Positions 34,485 through 47,800 of a DNA stretch of 64,000 nucleotides are shown one piece after another; the first letter of the stretch is position 1; each line of letters opens with the position of its first letter. The translations under genes and the position numbers were made by a program. This DNA comes from Halicephalobus mephisto (Eukaryota > Nematoda > Chromadorea > Rhabditida > Panagrolaimidae). The notes under the pieces were generated by a model. That model made no database searches, was not told where the DNA came from, and worked only from the letters and a program-made list of their open reading frames with translations. The stretch spans positions 1 to 64,000 of the forward strand of contig SWDT01000081.1 of NCBI GenBank assembly GCA_009193035.1, given 5' to 3'.

Positions 34485-37400
34485 TTATTCAATCTTAGAT
34501 TTTAAATTAATATGAAAATAGAAAATTTTGAACAATTTTGAAGTTATTTTGTGCAGAAAATAAAAAACAAATACAAAACTACCACAAATGAAGGTTATTA
34601 CGTCGATATTATGGTATTCTATAAAATTTAAATCAATCCCGACGGGTTTCATATTAGACAAATCCCTGAATTCCGCGACAAATTCTGTCCATTTTACAAG
34701 CGTTTCCTCCGCTGTGAACGGTCTCTTCATCACCATCCTGTGGAGGGATTTCACAGAATCCGTATAACTTGAATTCTCTAATACTGTTTTAATGGCCAAG
34801 TAGAGCGAATTTTCTGTTATTCTTCCTTTTTCCAATCTGTATCCGAAGCCGAGTTTTTCTGCAAGATGGGCGTTTCTTTTTTGATCCCCAAACAAAGGAA
34901 TTAAAATCAAGGGTTTCGCAGAATAAACAGCTTCTTGAAGACTATTATAACCTCCGTGAGTAATGAAAAGTTTTAGTTTTGGATGTCCTGAAAAATAAGT
35001 GTTAATTTTTATACAAAAATATTTTTTACACACAAAAAATGATTGTAATGCACCGGATACATAAATTAAGCATCATGTTTAAGATCATTATTTCGATATA
35101 CCGGTGTATAAAATGTAATATATCTGATGCATCAGAACTACTTTAATGTATCCATACATCACATACCATGTACTTTTTGGTGTGTATAACACATTATTCA
35201 TAAAGTAAACAAACATAAAACTTACTTAATAAAGTGCTCTGAGGAAACCACTTGGAAATGAAAATATTTTTCGAAGCGATGTCATGTAGATCGTTACCTT
35301 CGTATCTGACGAAGAACTGAACATTCGGAAATCTCCCAAAAGCCCTTATTAATGCCTGCTTCCACTCGTTCGGCATGTGAGTAGAGTTGATCACTGTCCC
35401 AAGTGAGAATATTACAGAAATAGAGCTGTTGTCGATGACGGATTTTAAGGGCTATAATCAATTGTCAAACTAATCAGAATATCACAAATACCGAAGTGAT
35501 TTACATATTCTAGGATTTCTAAGATACTCTTCTATAATAAATTCATCTTACAGTAAACTTGTCTGTAGCGATAATATAATAATTTTAATTATTAATTTTC
35601 TGAACCGATGTTTCGTGTCACAAAAGTTGGCAGTCAAAATTTTAAATTGAAGTTTGATATTTTCGCATTAAAATATGATTCACAAATCATATCTTAATTA
35701 AAGAAATCTAGATATTTAATTTCATTAACTTGAATGATACAATATTCTACAGTAGGGAAAATTCATAAGTGTGTCTTAACATGAAAAGTCAGGATTTAAA
35801 TTTCGAACTCTGACCTCCAACTTTTACAATACAAAGCGTAAATTAATCTTTTGACTATTTTTACACACAAAAAGTAGTAATTTATGAATAACATAAATAT
35901 AACAAACATATGACATTTCGTTACAGAAGGTCCTGTAACCTTTGACATTGAACGTAACATTCGTCAAATGTTGTGATTTGTTATAAATAAATGTATTAAG
36001 ATTTTCGTTACGAATGCTAGATATTCATGAAAATCGTTATAGTTGTGTTACGATTTTTGTAACGTTAGTGTTAGGATAGAAACAGGAAGAATATCACTAA
36101 TCTTCACTCAACAATAAAGCACAGACAATGATTATATATCTTATATAAAAGACAACTGAGGATCCCATTTATGTCCCACAATATTCTACAGTCTCTGGTA
36201 TTCAGACTAACTCTTCAGGTGCTCTTTTTCTAGTGTAGTTTCCGTTCTAGCAGTTAATTTCTACTCGCGCTTAAAAATGAGTGACTTTATCATAATATTC
36301 GTAATTTTGATGACGAAAACTAATTTCACGATCCATACCATAAAGAAATATCAATTTTCCTCTATTCAGTATTAACAAAATCTTTCGTTAAAAATAGCTA
36401 AACATTTTTTTCTTCATTTTGAATGTGATAAAAATTAAATTTAAAATATTTTAAATTATTTTTCCTATACTAAATCAAATCTAATAACGTTTAAACTATT
36501 TAGAAAATAATATTATTTTAGTATAATGTAAAAAATAAGCTATTCAGGCAATTCTGAATCGAAATTGTGTAAATACTGTTGAATAAGACTAAATTTAAAT
36601 TTAAATTTTTAAAGTAGAAAACTTACTTCCTGAAGTTTTTCTTGATTTTCTTCCAACATCCCCAGTCCGCCAATGTAGATAATCTTGCTAAATAAAGGTT
36701 GAGGGAAGTCATACAACTCATGAGAATTGACCATGATCAGAGGGCATTCCTTGGCCAAGTCCCTCAGATCAGGAAAATCTTTTCTGATATACTTTTTGAA
36801 CAATGCAGTTTCCTTATTGATGATCATCATTGGGGTGAGTATTGGAAGAATGATTCTAGCAATAAAGTTGACTAATCTCTGACTGAACGTCATCCTGTCT
36901 CCAGAATTCGCCATCACCACCGGAACATAGCTCGAGGGCGACGGAAGACCAATGTCGTAAGCAATCATATCGTGGAGTTTGCCACTGTTTAACCAAATCC
37001 AAGAAGGAATCTCCGCATCATGGATGAGTCCGACAGTACAGTAATCGTAAGGATGAGCGAAAGCAAGATCGAATTTTTGTAATTTTAGTTCTTTTCTAAA
37101 TTGAGTGTTTTTGATTAATTTCTTACAGGACGAAGTGAAGACTTCTAAGAATTCCTGATAGGCATCCCTATAAGACAGAGAAAGCAGTGGGGAATCGACG
37201 AAGAATGTGGGTTCTCGGTGGTCGAAGTCAGCAAGAGCAACTATATCCATTACTAAAATAAATTAATCAGAAAATCTTTGTTTTTAATTATTATTTCGAT
37301 AATTACACTATTATCAAATTCAAAAATAGAAGTTGTTACAAAATTATTCCGACATGAACTTTTTATAAACTTCCAGGATGTTAATATTAGATGATTCCGA

Positions 37401-38431
37401 AAGTTCTCTTAGAATTCTGAAAGGTTCCAAAAGCTTTTACAAAGTTTATTAATATTTCAAAATATTCTATTGGATTTTAAGATTCTGAAAATTATCGTCA
37501 AGTAATTTCGTAATGACGTTTATTTTAATTTTTGTAACACTATAATTTTCCAAATTTTATGCTTCGTATTATTCAGCTGACGATCAGAGTTGGAAATTGA
37601 AATTTCGGTTTCTTGCATTAAGAAATTGTAGATTTTCTGTCATTCAAGAAGTTGTACACTATCTTACCTAAGTTGGTAGAACTTAATACATGAATTTCTC
37701 GAAATAAAAAAATTGTATTCTGTCTTAACGTGAAAATTCGAAATTTCAACTTCCAACTTTGATCGTGAATTTTAATACAGTAGAACTTGGATATAGGATA
37801 TCTCCACTATAACATATCTCTTGTTATAGCATATAGTGTGAGTTTGGTTAGTTTGCTTTTAAATTTATCCCTGCTATAATATATCCTTTCTTATAACATA
37901 CGTTTACCCGGTCCCAAGGGGGTATCTTATATCCAAGTTCGACTGCAATACAAAACACCAAATCTTTTTTACGAAGATCCTTTTGTCAGAAAAATAAGTC
38001 CATCTTGAATATATAATCAGAAAGTTACTTTTGATACTGTATATGCTGAAATTATTCCTGGAAGAATTACTTGGTAAAGATTTATTTAAAAAAAGCAAGT
38101 CTAAAACAGAAAATTTTCAAATTCATATTTAACTTTATAATTACCCTAAAGACCTTTTTGCTTACCTGTAATCAAACTTTCGTTGAAGCTTACTTTGACA
38201 TTACTGTATTCCAATGACCGTATCCTGTACAATACGACTTCATGTCCAGCTCTCGCCAGAGTTTCTGCTGTTCTTTTACTGAATATTACCTAAATTTATT
38301 TTTTATAAAATTCTTACTGTAGAATTTAAAGCTACTTGACTGGCACTGATATCCGCTGTGAAAATGGCGATTTTGTATCCATTACAGTATGATATCGAAA
38401 TTAGGACCAATAGAGATATAATTCTGTACAT
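34485..38431 (-). CDS. UDP-glucuronosyltransferase (UGT)
   Basis: ER-membrane enzyme that conjugates a sugar from a UDP-sugar to small lipophilic compounds (detoxification). Exons 38431-38336, 38289-38166, 37252-36627, 35451-35226, 34987-34485; phases agree; 524 residues, normal for nematode UGTs. Seen: signal peptide (MYRIISLLVLISISYCNG), ISASQ-VIFSKRTAETLARAGHEVVL N-terminal fold, VIFSLGT, then the donor-binding signature WFPQSTLLRHPKLKLFITHGG (split by an intron) with GGYNSLQEAV and PLFGDQKRNA, and a C-terminal membrane anchor (VITFICGSFVFVFYF) with a Lys-rich cytosolic tail. For the first intron I chose donor CAA/GTAGCT (46 nt), which restores family spacing. Introns host several hairpin MITEs. 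Confidence 0.93.
35620..35830. repeat. Hairpin MITE in a UGT intron
   Basis: aaaagttggcagtcaaaatt near 35622 is an imperfect inverted match to the sequence near 35803-35832 (ctctgacctccaactttta). Same end type as 37581-37767. Confidence 0.55.
37581..37767. repeat. Hairpin MITE in a UGT intron
   Basis: gatcagagttggaaattgaa and the inverted match ttcaacttccaactttgatc bound about 187 bp. Related ends at 33766 and 35620. Confidence 0.65.
37778..37945. mobile_element. Palindromic MITE, 168-bp class
   Basis: Starts CAGTAGAACTTGGATAT next to TA and ends ATCCAAGTTCGACTG; the right TA is changed to CA. Same size as the copies at 14777 and 59930. It lies in the second UGT intron, immediately after the hairpin MITE. 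Confidence 0.8.
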
Positions 38432-38689
38432 TTTAAAAAAAAATGAAACTATTATATGTATTTCACAGCTATTTTATTTCTCCTTTTTTGGTTCCAATTC
38501 TTATCGAATTCATAATCTAGTAGATCTTTATCTTTGATAAGATCAAAAGACGAAGATTTATAATCAAATTAAAACACATTTATACTTTGATCCTTTTTGC
38601 AAAAATTGCAAAATTTTTATTGACAAATATTTGAGTAATTTGGTATTTTACTTATGGAATCAGTTAAATGCAAAGTATAGGATTTAATT

Positions 38690-39015
38690 TATCTAAAAGA
38701 CTTATACAAGATTTGGGACATTGTGTAAAGGATCTAAACAAGACAAAAAATTGGTTAGAAAACTTATGCAGAATCCAATGCACTACTTGGAGGATCTAGA
38801 CATAAGATAAACCATCATTTACGGAATATATACAGATCCTAAAGCGTCAGTTAAAAGATCTAAACAGGACTTAAAAACAGTCTAAAAATTTCCATATAAT
38901 CTAGTATACTATCTACAAGCTGTAAAAAAACTAAAATGTTATTTAGAAAATCCAAACACAACCTAAAGATTTGTTAATAAGATCTAGACATATCCTAGAG
39001 CATTGTTAAAAGGTT
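38690..39015. repeat. Degenerate tandem repeat with gatctaaacaagac core
   Basis: Loose repetition about every 45-50 bp of gatctaaaca/gatctagaca and similar. Poorly conserved. Confidence 0.4.
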
Positions 39016-39022
39016 CTAAATA

Positions 39023-39860
39023 CGGTCGGAATCAAAAGTATGCACACAACTGACATTTTCAATTAGATGATAAAATCGCATTGAATAGATAAAACACGAA
39101 TATGTGAGGTATTATCTATTCCATCAAGAATTTTTCAATTCTTTTGAAAAAAGAAAGTCAAAAATTTTAAAAATCGTAGCGCACTATTTTCGCTTTGGAC
39201 CTAAATATACGTACACTTAAATTTCTTTTACTGAAAACCAACTAAGATAATCTGATAACCAAGAAATGCTCTTTATCCTTGCTAACCTCAGAAATCCTAT
39301 GGCTTATGGATTCATATGATTTGTTGAGCAATTGGTCCCTAAATTTACAGAATAGCTTGCTTAAGATCTTCACTATTACAACACCCTCTTCCTTTGCAGT
39401 AAATATCGTGAATAATGATACTCCAAAAATCCTCTATAAGGTTCAAGTCCGGAAGACCACTCAAAAAGATTGATATTATTCTTGAGAAATCACTTGGAAC
39501 TTGCACTAGGATGGATTTCGGTATTGTCTTGTTGGAACGTCAATTGACATTATTTATTTTCCCTCAAAAACAGCAACAACTTCTTCTTGAGACAACGATA
39601 AAACCGTTTTCAAAATCAATAAACTTTTGATCATGGGGCATCTTACAATACTTTACAATAAAATACAAAAACTCAAGTGTACGTATATTCATATTCGAGG
39701 TACAAATGGCGCATTACGGTTTTTTGAATTTTCTTCTTAGAATGAAGCAAAAAATGTTAATGATATAGGAAAATTTCACATGTTTGTGTGTTACCTATTC
39801 AGCGTGATTCCACCATTTAATAGAAAATTTAAGGTGCACATCTATTTTTTTTCAGGACCA
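39023..39860 (-). mobile_element. Decayed Tc1-like element
   Basis: Inverted ends of about 190 bp: the left end at the TA at 39021 starts CGGTC-GGAATCAAAAGTATG, and the right end (TA at 39861) reads TGGTCCTGAAAAAAAATAG inwards. The inner parts share atatacgtacactt. Between them on the minus strand is transposase debris: FQQDNTEIHPSASSKWFLKN then LFEWSSGLEP, equivalent to the Tc1 second Asp and SPDLNP region, with stops and without the N-terminal domain. At 838 bp it is internally deleted. Confidence 0.75.
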
Positions 39861-41836
39861 TAATAATCATAATAACATTTGCTGAGGTAGCAGAACTAGA
39901 GTACAAAGCATAAAAACTATTATATATCAAAAGTTTTCTATCATGCGAAGAATACCAAAAGAATACAACACGAAGTCGTTACTGAGTCTCTCAGGGATTT
40001 TCGTGCTAGAAGCTTGTTCCCTCATAGTGTCTTAAACATTCATATAAAATTATTCAAAGTCGTTTAATTCTTGTCCTTCATGAATAGGAATAGTAATAAT
40101 AGAGATAATAATAGTAACAACCATAGCTGATTTCCTCACTGGCTTGTTTGGGTATTTTGAAGTCGTTAATTTAATGTTTTTTTTTCATAGATTTCAACAG
40201 GGCCTTATTTTTTTCAGTTGTGCAAAGATTTGGATATCCGTGTGATCAATACGGAAGATATTGGGAGATTTTGGGATAGCAATTGATTTTCCAACTTCTT
40301 TCGTTGTTTTATTTTGAATTCGAAGATTTCGAAAAAGATTCGAAAACCGACAGCTTTGGTAATTAAACCTTCTTAACGGCACGTTAAATAACGGAATGAT
40401 CGGAACGACGATGACGCCACCGATCCAGAGAGACTGCTAACAATCTTAACAAAGATTTATCGATCGTGTTGCTTTTGTATTTTGTAACTTATTTATAATA
40501 GTTTAATTACCCAAGTTTGAGTGTTCGGAATAAAGTGCCGAAGAGACAACATTTCGAACACGGAATTCAAAATTGTAAAATAATACAAAATTGCTCTTGC
40601 GCTGTTCGAGTGTTTAGAAACTGCCTTCTGTCCTATTGATAGTCTTCGCTGTCCGCAGATCGGACGACTACAAGTTCTCGATACTGTCAACTTTGTTAAA
40701 ACAATTTTAATTTATTTCAATACTTTATTTAGTAATTTGAACATTAAAGTAATGCATTAAGTACGTCTTTTCTCAAAGTAAGTCATTTTTGAAATATTAA
40801 TTTTTACGTAGAATTTTAATTAATCATCAACATTTGAAGTTTGATCTCAATTGGTCTTAAATATTAATTTTAAACTGAAATCGTGAGTAAATTAATTGTA
40901 AAGTTATATGTTGTTTAAAAATTCCGGGAATGGAGATTTTTGATACTTTATAATTTTCTCATAGGAATTTTCACATGAATCACTAAGTACGGTCCGGACA
41001 CATCCCTCTAGCTTCCTGTTTACTTTTTGAAATTTTGCTTTTATAAATTATTGCAGGAAATGAAGAAAGGTCATTCAATTTTCGGTTTTTCGAGTTCAAT
41101 GATAGTTTTAAAGATTATTGAAAAAGGACTCAAATTGAGTTCTACCACAGAAGTCCCTGAAGGGTACGGTAAAAGCAGACATGCTATTTTTGGGTCTGGT
41201 TTGCAACTGAATTATTATTGCTCACATTATTCTCTAGAAAGTGGTAAATCGCTTTTAGGATAAAGAAGTTCCAAAAACGAATCTCCTGAAAAGTCTGCTC
41301 GATGTCAGGAATAAGTTCATCAATTTTATCATTCTGAAGGATATTATTGAAAAAACTTTTTATCTAATATTTTTGGCAATTAATTAAAATCTTTTTAGAT
41401 TACAAAATTGTAGATAGTGATTCACAAAAAGCTGTACAGTAATTGCTCCCTTGGGACGTTTAGATCCTGTGACTTGATGATTTCGAAATTTCTTTTTTTT
41501 AAATTAATTTTTTAAATTAATTTTTTTTATTTAATTGTCATATTAAAGTAATTCAAATTTAAAAAAACTGGCTTGAAAAAAATAAAACGTAAATTCTAGG
41601 ATATTTGGTTTTGTAGAATTTTTGTTTTTTTTTGATTTTTGCTAATTTCGAATTTTTTTGTTATTTTATTATTTTTAGATTAATCTAAAAAAATAAAAAT
41701 TAGTCTAATCTTATGAAATCGAGAACAAAGTACCGTGTAGTTGGGAAAATCCAAGTTTTCAGAAATCTCACTTCAAGGTAATGAAACTTTATTTGGCTTT
41801 GTGTTAGCGATATGGTAATGACTCTAAAGATCTTTC
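39861..41836. other. Intergenic, unassigned
   Basis: Open frames at 40194-40382, 40493-40690 (minus) and 41027-41263 (plus) have no recognisable domain. The interval 40370-40690 is GC-richer (gatgacgccaccgatccaga, gtccgcagatcggacgac) and could be an old LTR, but I found no terminal duplication. Confidence 0.4.
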
Positions 41837-44800
41837 TCAAAGCAAGGTATCGTGTATCTTGACGGGCGAGGGAGGAAGTCCATTGACGGCGTGGACCAGG
41901 GCAGGCTTGACGTAAGCAGTCGGAGTAGCCCTAGAAATCAAAGTTTTTTTTTATAAAATATTCAAAAAAAATTATTTTGTTTTCAAATTGCGTAGTAACT
42001 GAAATTTTTCCATGTAATTTATTTCCGAAATATAAATTATTAAAATCCGACATGTTTGTAGTTCGAAATTTACGAGGCAATTCGTTTTGAAAGATTTTAA
42101 AAGTCAAAACTGACCTGGAATGGACATAAACGGCATTGACGGGACTGGGGTTGTAACTCCCTCTGGCAATATTCTGGGATTCGTAAAGTCTTTTTTCTCT
42201 TTGAAGTTGCTCTATCAGTTTCGACTTCGCTTCGAGTTCGTCGATAAGCCTCTGATTCTGACGCTGAAGTGAAACTGAACTAATTGCCTCAGGGGTTGTG
42301 TTGTTTGAGATTCTTCCATTGGAAGCAGGGACGGGGTTTCTGATCATGTTCTGATGTGAGGGAAAACCCTTCTCACTCGAGGCCATGAGGTTTTCGATTT
42401 TTCGGTTTAGTTCGCTCACTTGAGCCCTCAGGAAATTTAACTTTTGTTCATGAACAGCAGAATCCTTAAAAATTGTTTTTGAACAAAAATGATTATTAAG
42501 GATTTTGTTGGATTTTTTATGGTGTGAAAAATCAAACTTGTTAAATCATAATTGACAGAGTGCAGTTCCGGAACGAAAGGCCCTACTATCGAGTAAGTGT
42601 ACTTTAGGTTGAAGTTGTTTTTATTTTTTTATGTACTGTTGTTTATATCTTAAATAATTCTACTTCCCCATGTTTCATGCAGTTCCAGAGGGAAAACTCC
42701 TGTGCATCAATTAGTTGGGTTACTGTAGCGGAAAACAGCTGTGTCAATTTTGGTGATTTTTGAGATAATTGATTTTATTATATTATTATTTTTCGAACTA
42801 TTGCTTATTAAAGATACAGCTGTCTTCCTCAACTTCACACATCTAATACTTCAGAATCCAAATTTTAAAACTTTAAATTTTTAATAAAAATTTTTCAGAA
42901 TCTGAATTTTAAAAAACCCCAGCTAAGTTGGAATTTCAATAAAAAATTTGTGTTACATTTATCCTGAGGGATTTATGTATTTTCTCCGGATTTAAAATTG
43001 ATAAAAAAAACCAATTTCCGCGAAAATGACCTTTCAATATGAATCATACCAAACCAAAGCCCTTGAAGACTACGTTCAAAATCTGAAGTATATTTTTGGG
43101 AAAAAAATAATCCGGAAAATTTATAGCCTATTTTTTCTCTGTTTTTAATAACTTATTTCGGGGAATTTATCAGACGTAAGAAGTCTAAAAATTTCGAAAA
43201 TTAATTTAAAAAAAAATAGTTTAAAAATAACTTATTCGAAAAATGATGGGAGGATGTTTTTAAAATAATTTTAAATAAGTAATATATGGAATTTTATATG
43301 TAACCAACCAACCTGCCTCCGGGGGTTGATTGTAATTTTTTGAATATTTCGAATATGCCCTTTGGTTTTCGAAAATAGAGGATTCGATACTCCACGTGAT
43401 CCCAATTCAGAAATTTCTAGTTTTTTTAAACAAAATAAACCCCAAAACACTAACTGCGAACCCGTGGGACTATCAAGAATGCAAATGCAAAATTGGTTCG
43501 TGTATTACTGTAGTTCCCACGAAGTTTCTGAAATTCGCACCGAGGCCACTTCATAACAAAATCCATTTCCGTTTTTTATAATAGTGTAATTATGTAATTC
43601 TATCTTTCTAGAAGGATATTTATCAAAATTGAATAAATTCAAAATAGGTATTTTGTAAGTTATAAAATGAATTATAACTTGTTTGAAAAAGATTAATTTC
43701 AGACAAATGATATGTGAACTTTTACAAACTTATCTAATTCTATCTTTTTAGAAGCATATTTATCAAAATTGTATAAATTCAAAATAGGTATTTTATAAAT
43801 TATATCTTAAACTAATTTTTTTGAAAAAGTTACTTTGTAAAATTCATATATCATCTGTTTGAAATTAATCAAAGTTGTCTAGTTCTCTTTAAAAAAGTAC
43901 ATTTACCTAACCTAGATGAATCCTGAACGGGTATACGATATGGTACAGGACTAGTTATAGTTGACACCAAAAAGTGGTCTTTACTAACGTCGTCTACTTT
44001 GTAAGTAATTACTGTTTTATACAATGTTTTACTTGTAGTTAGTCCATGGAAGACGATTTTTATCTTCAATGACAGAACTCACCAAAGCCACCATGCCCTT
44101 GTTCAGCATCTCCTTTCTTTTGTCCAATGTCGTCATCCGTTTGTTGTACCATTCGATCAATTTTTGAGCTTTTTCGATGCCTTTTTTGGTGGTGTCCAGT
44201 TCCTCATCGAGGAGAGTTTCATGTTTGGCCTGAAATTAACCGTGTTCAATAATGTTTTATTTTTGGTTAAGTTTGTAAATTTTTTTAAATTACTTTTTTT
44301 AAAATTTTTATTATTTTCATGATTTATTACGTGGAGACCACTAAGCATACTGTAGATGGCATTTATTAAAAATTATTTAAAAATATTTTTCTAAAATTCG
44401 TAATTTTAAATTTTTATTGTTCAAAATTTTCGAATTATAATTTTTATGAAAAAATTTGAATTTTTTAAAACATGTTACGTAATTTAACGACGTTGGAAAA
44501 ATGATGAAGTTGGCATAATTTTCATGAATAAAAACAATTTAAAAAACAAATTCAGAAAAATAGTCCTGTGTGAAAAATGATCGTTTTTGTATCCAAATTA
44601 TCAAAAATTATAACTTTCGAAATAACTCTGTCAGATTACGGTAGGAGGTACAAAGTACAGTAATCAGGAATTTTGTCTTGGAAGAAGTTTTTTTTCTAGA
44701 CTTTGTGAAAAAATTTGTTTTTCGAAAATCTTTGTTTTTTGAAAATCTTTGTTTTTTGAAAATGTGAATTACAGTACCCATCCTAGGACTTGAACTAACA

Positions 44801-47800
44801 AGGCTTGATTACAGTATTGCCAAATACCAGACACTGATTACTGAAGACGAACTTAGTCAGCGGGGCCTTGTGAAGAAATCCAATTTTCCCCCGTCTTGAA
44901 CTTGCTAATTTGACGCATTGAGATGATTGTTTTCATTCATATCCACGTTACGCTTAATGGACAGAAATTCGTTGACGAAAATGAACTTTTTCATCCTTGA
45001 AATTATTTTATTGAACGTAAAAGCTTATTTTGGTCTTTTTAATCAGGAAAACTTGTGAGAAAAGTCGGTAAAGGAGTCTTCGGTCATTCCTCCTGTTTAC
45101 CATTTTTTACATTTTTGAAGTTACAAATTCACGAGGTTGTGGATTTCGAAATTGTAAGATTGGTTCTTGGGTTACTTTAGTAAAAAATAATTTTTAATAA
45201 ACAAGAATTTCTGGGAATTTGCGTCGGTGTAATTTTTGAAAAATATTTAGATTTTTATATTCGTAAAATTGGAATTCAGCAAAATTTAGAAAACTCAAAA
45301 ATCCAGAATGAGATTCTGAAGTCAAAAATTTTTGGAAACTTCTGAAGTCTTCTAAAAATTCAAAGATTCTCAAATTTTTAGAAACTTTATGGAAGCTTTT
45401 AGAACTTTTAGAGTCCTCCAGAATCTAGTGTCAAGTTCCGAAGTCTTCAAAAATGTCATAGAAGATTCTGGAGCTTTATGGAATCTTTGAAAACTTCTGA
45501 ACTCCTTTAATGAGAGCTTCTGAAGTCTTCAAAAATGTCATAGAAGATTCTGGAGCTTTATGGAATCTTTGAAAACTTCCGAACTCTTTTAATGAGAGCT
45601 TCTGAAGTCTTCAAGAATGTCATAGAAGATTTTAAACGCTTCCAGAATTTTGTAAAAACTTCTAAAATAAAAAATGTTGAAATTCTTGTTGAAAAAATTC
45701 CATTTTTTAAATAATAATATACTTTCAAATTACTGTAAAATTCTATAAATTTTCATTTATTAAATATTAGTTTTTTTAATTTGATTTATTCTCTCTACTT
45801 CGACCAATGATGACATTTCTCGAAAAAACTTTTCTTGAAGTACAAATTTCAAAAAATTTCATCAACTTTTTTAAAAAAATTTAATTTTAAATTAAAAATT
45901 GAATTATAGTTTTAATTTCTAAATTCTCACCCACTTTTTCATTAAAATTAATATGTAGTGTTTTCAATTTTGTCGCGACAATTAACATAAATGATTAATT
46001 TTAATCTTGACACGAATAATGATGTCATTAATTTTTACATGGATTTCAGTGGCTTCGGGAAGCACTTTTTTGAATTATTACGGTTATCAACCATAAAAAA
46101 TGAAAATTTTATTTAAAAAACATCCGTTCGAAAATGTTGTACTTGAATTGAATTATCCAGTCGAGACCAAAAATAAAAAATTTTCGTGTTGGGACCAAAA
46201 ATAAAAAATTCGTGTTAAGATCAAAAATAAAAAATTCGTGTCGGAACCAAAAATAAAAAATTTTCGTGTTGGGATTAAAAATTTAAAAAATTTTCGTGTT
46301 GGGACCAAAAATAAAAAATTTTCGTGTTAAGATCAAAAATAAAAAATTTTCGTGTTGGGATTAAAAATTTAAAAAATTCGTGTTAAGATCAAAAATGACA
46401 AATTCTTGTCGAGACCGAAAATAGAAATTCGTGTTAGGATTAAAAACGAAAACTTCCTGTCGAGACCAAAAGTTAGAACTTCCTTTCAAGACCGAAATTA
46501 AAATAGGAATTTATTTTTTAAATTCTTAATTTTATTAAAAATATGGAATTTTATAGTTTGTTATTACGGTATTTCTTACGTCACAAAATAAAATCACAAT
46601 ATTATAATTAATTTTTCCAAATTATTTTGTTTTTTACGAAAGCCAATTTTTCCATTTTTCTGAAATCACATGGCAATCTGTACTTTCGGTTTTATTGTTT
46701 TTTATTTTTTCAAAGAAAGTGAAAATTCTACAATGAATACCTAATTTTTCAGAAAATTAAATACCTTTATTGTTGGAAAATTAGTAATCCCATTATTTTC
46801 GTAATTGGAATAAATCAAAAAATAATGTTTCTAATTTTTTGAAGTTAAAAATTTACGTGGGTTTTTGCATCGAGGATACTGTAAAAAAACACGATGAAGT
46901 CATCTTGTGGAACGGATTTCGACATCAAGGACACTTTGCCAAGGCATAAAGATAGAATAAAACTTCCGGTTTTAGGTGGATTTTGGCATTAGACATGCTT
47001 TGCCAAGGTGCGAAAATGATGTTAGAAATCTTAATCTTATGTGGATTTTGACATTAGAGATACTTAGTCAAACTATAAACATAATGTTAAAAATTTTAAT
47101 CCAATGTGGATTTTGACATTAAGGAAATTTCGCCAAACTGTAATATAATAAAATTTTTAGGTTAATTTTGGCATTAGGGACACTTTGCCAAACCATACAA
47201 TAAAATACAAAATTTTAATTTTAAATTAATTTAAATTTTTTCTGGCATTAGGGACATTTCGCCAAACTGTAATATAATAGATTTTTTAGGTTAATTTTGG
47301 CATTAGGGACACTTCGCCAAAACATACAATAAAATACAAAATTTTAATTTTAAATTAATTTTAATTTTTTCTGGCATTATGGACATTTCGCCAAACTATA
47401 CCGTATGGCGGAAGAATTAGTTTTGCGTGGATTTTTTTAAAAAATTTGTGCAACGGAAATTTTGCTAAAATTTAATACTTAAACATCTGTATTCTTTTAG
47501 CCTCAGGAAAAATTTTCTTGTCGGACATCAGAAAACAAAAAGCTTCAATTTGTCAATGTTGATGAAAAAACAAATTTTACAAATCTTTCCAGACTTGTGA
47601 ATGAATGACTATTTTTTTTTTCGGAACAAATTAAGACGAAAAAGATGTGCGATTTTGTGCTTTAAAATTTGATCTTTGAGAGCTGATGCTTTAGTGAAAT
47701 CCAAAACAGTCACGGGTGTGGTTAGGAATTATCCAGAAGAACCAACTGGCAACTTTTTTAAGGTTTCTAAAACCATGACGCCGTGGGAAATTGCGAAATC

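Noticed and set aside
38290..38317. A 28-nt intron in the first part of the UGT gene
   Set aside because: The reading frame allows it, but a donor 18 bases upstream (CAA/GTAGCT) gives a 46-nt intron, the size usual here, and restores the family spacing of the N-terminal motif.
40370..40690. Old solo LTR or gene exon
   Set aside because: Different base composition from its flanks, but no paired ends, target duplication or recognised protein.
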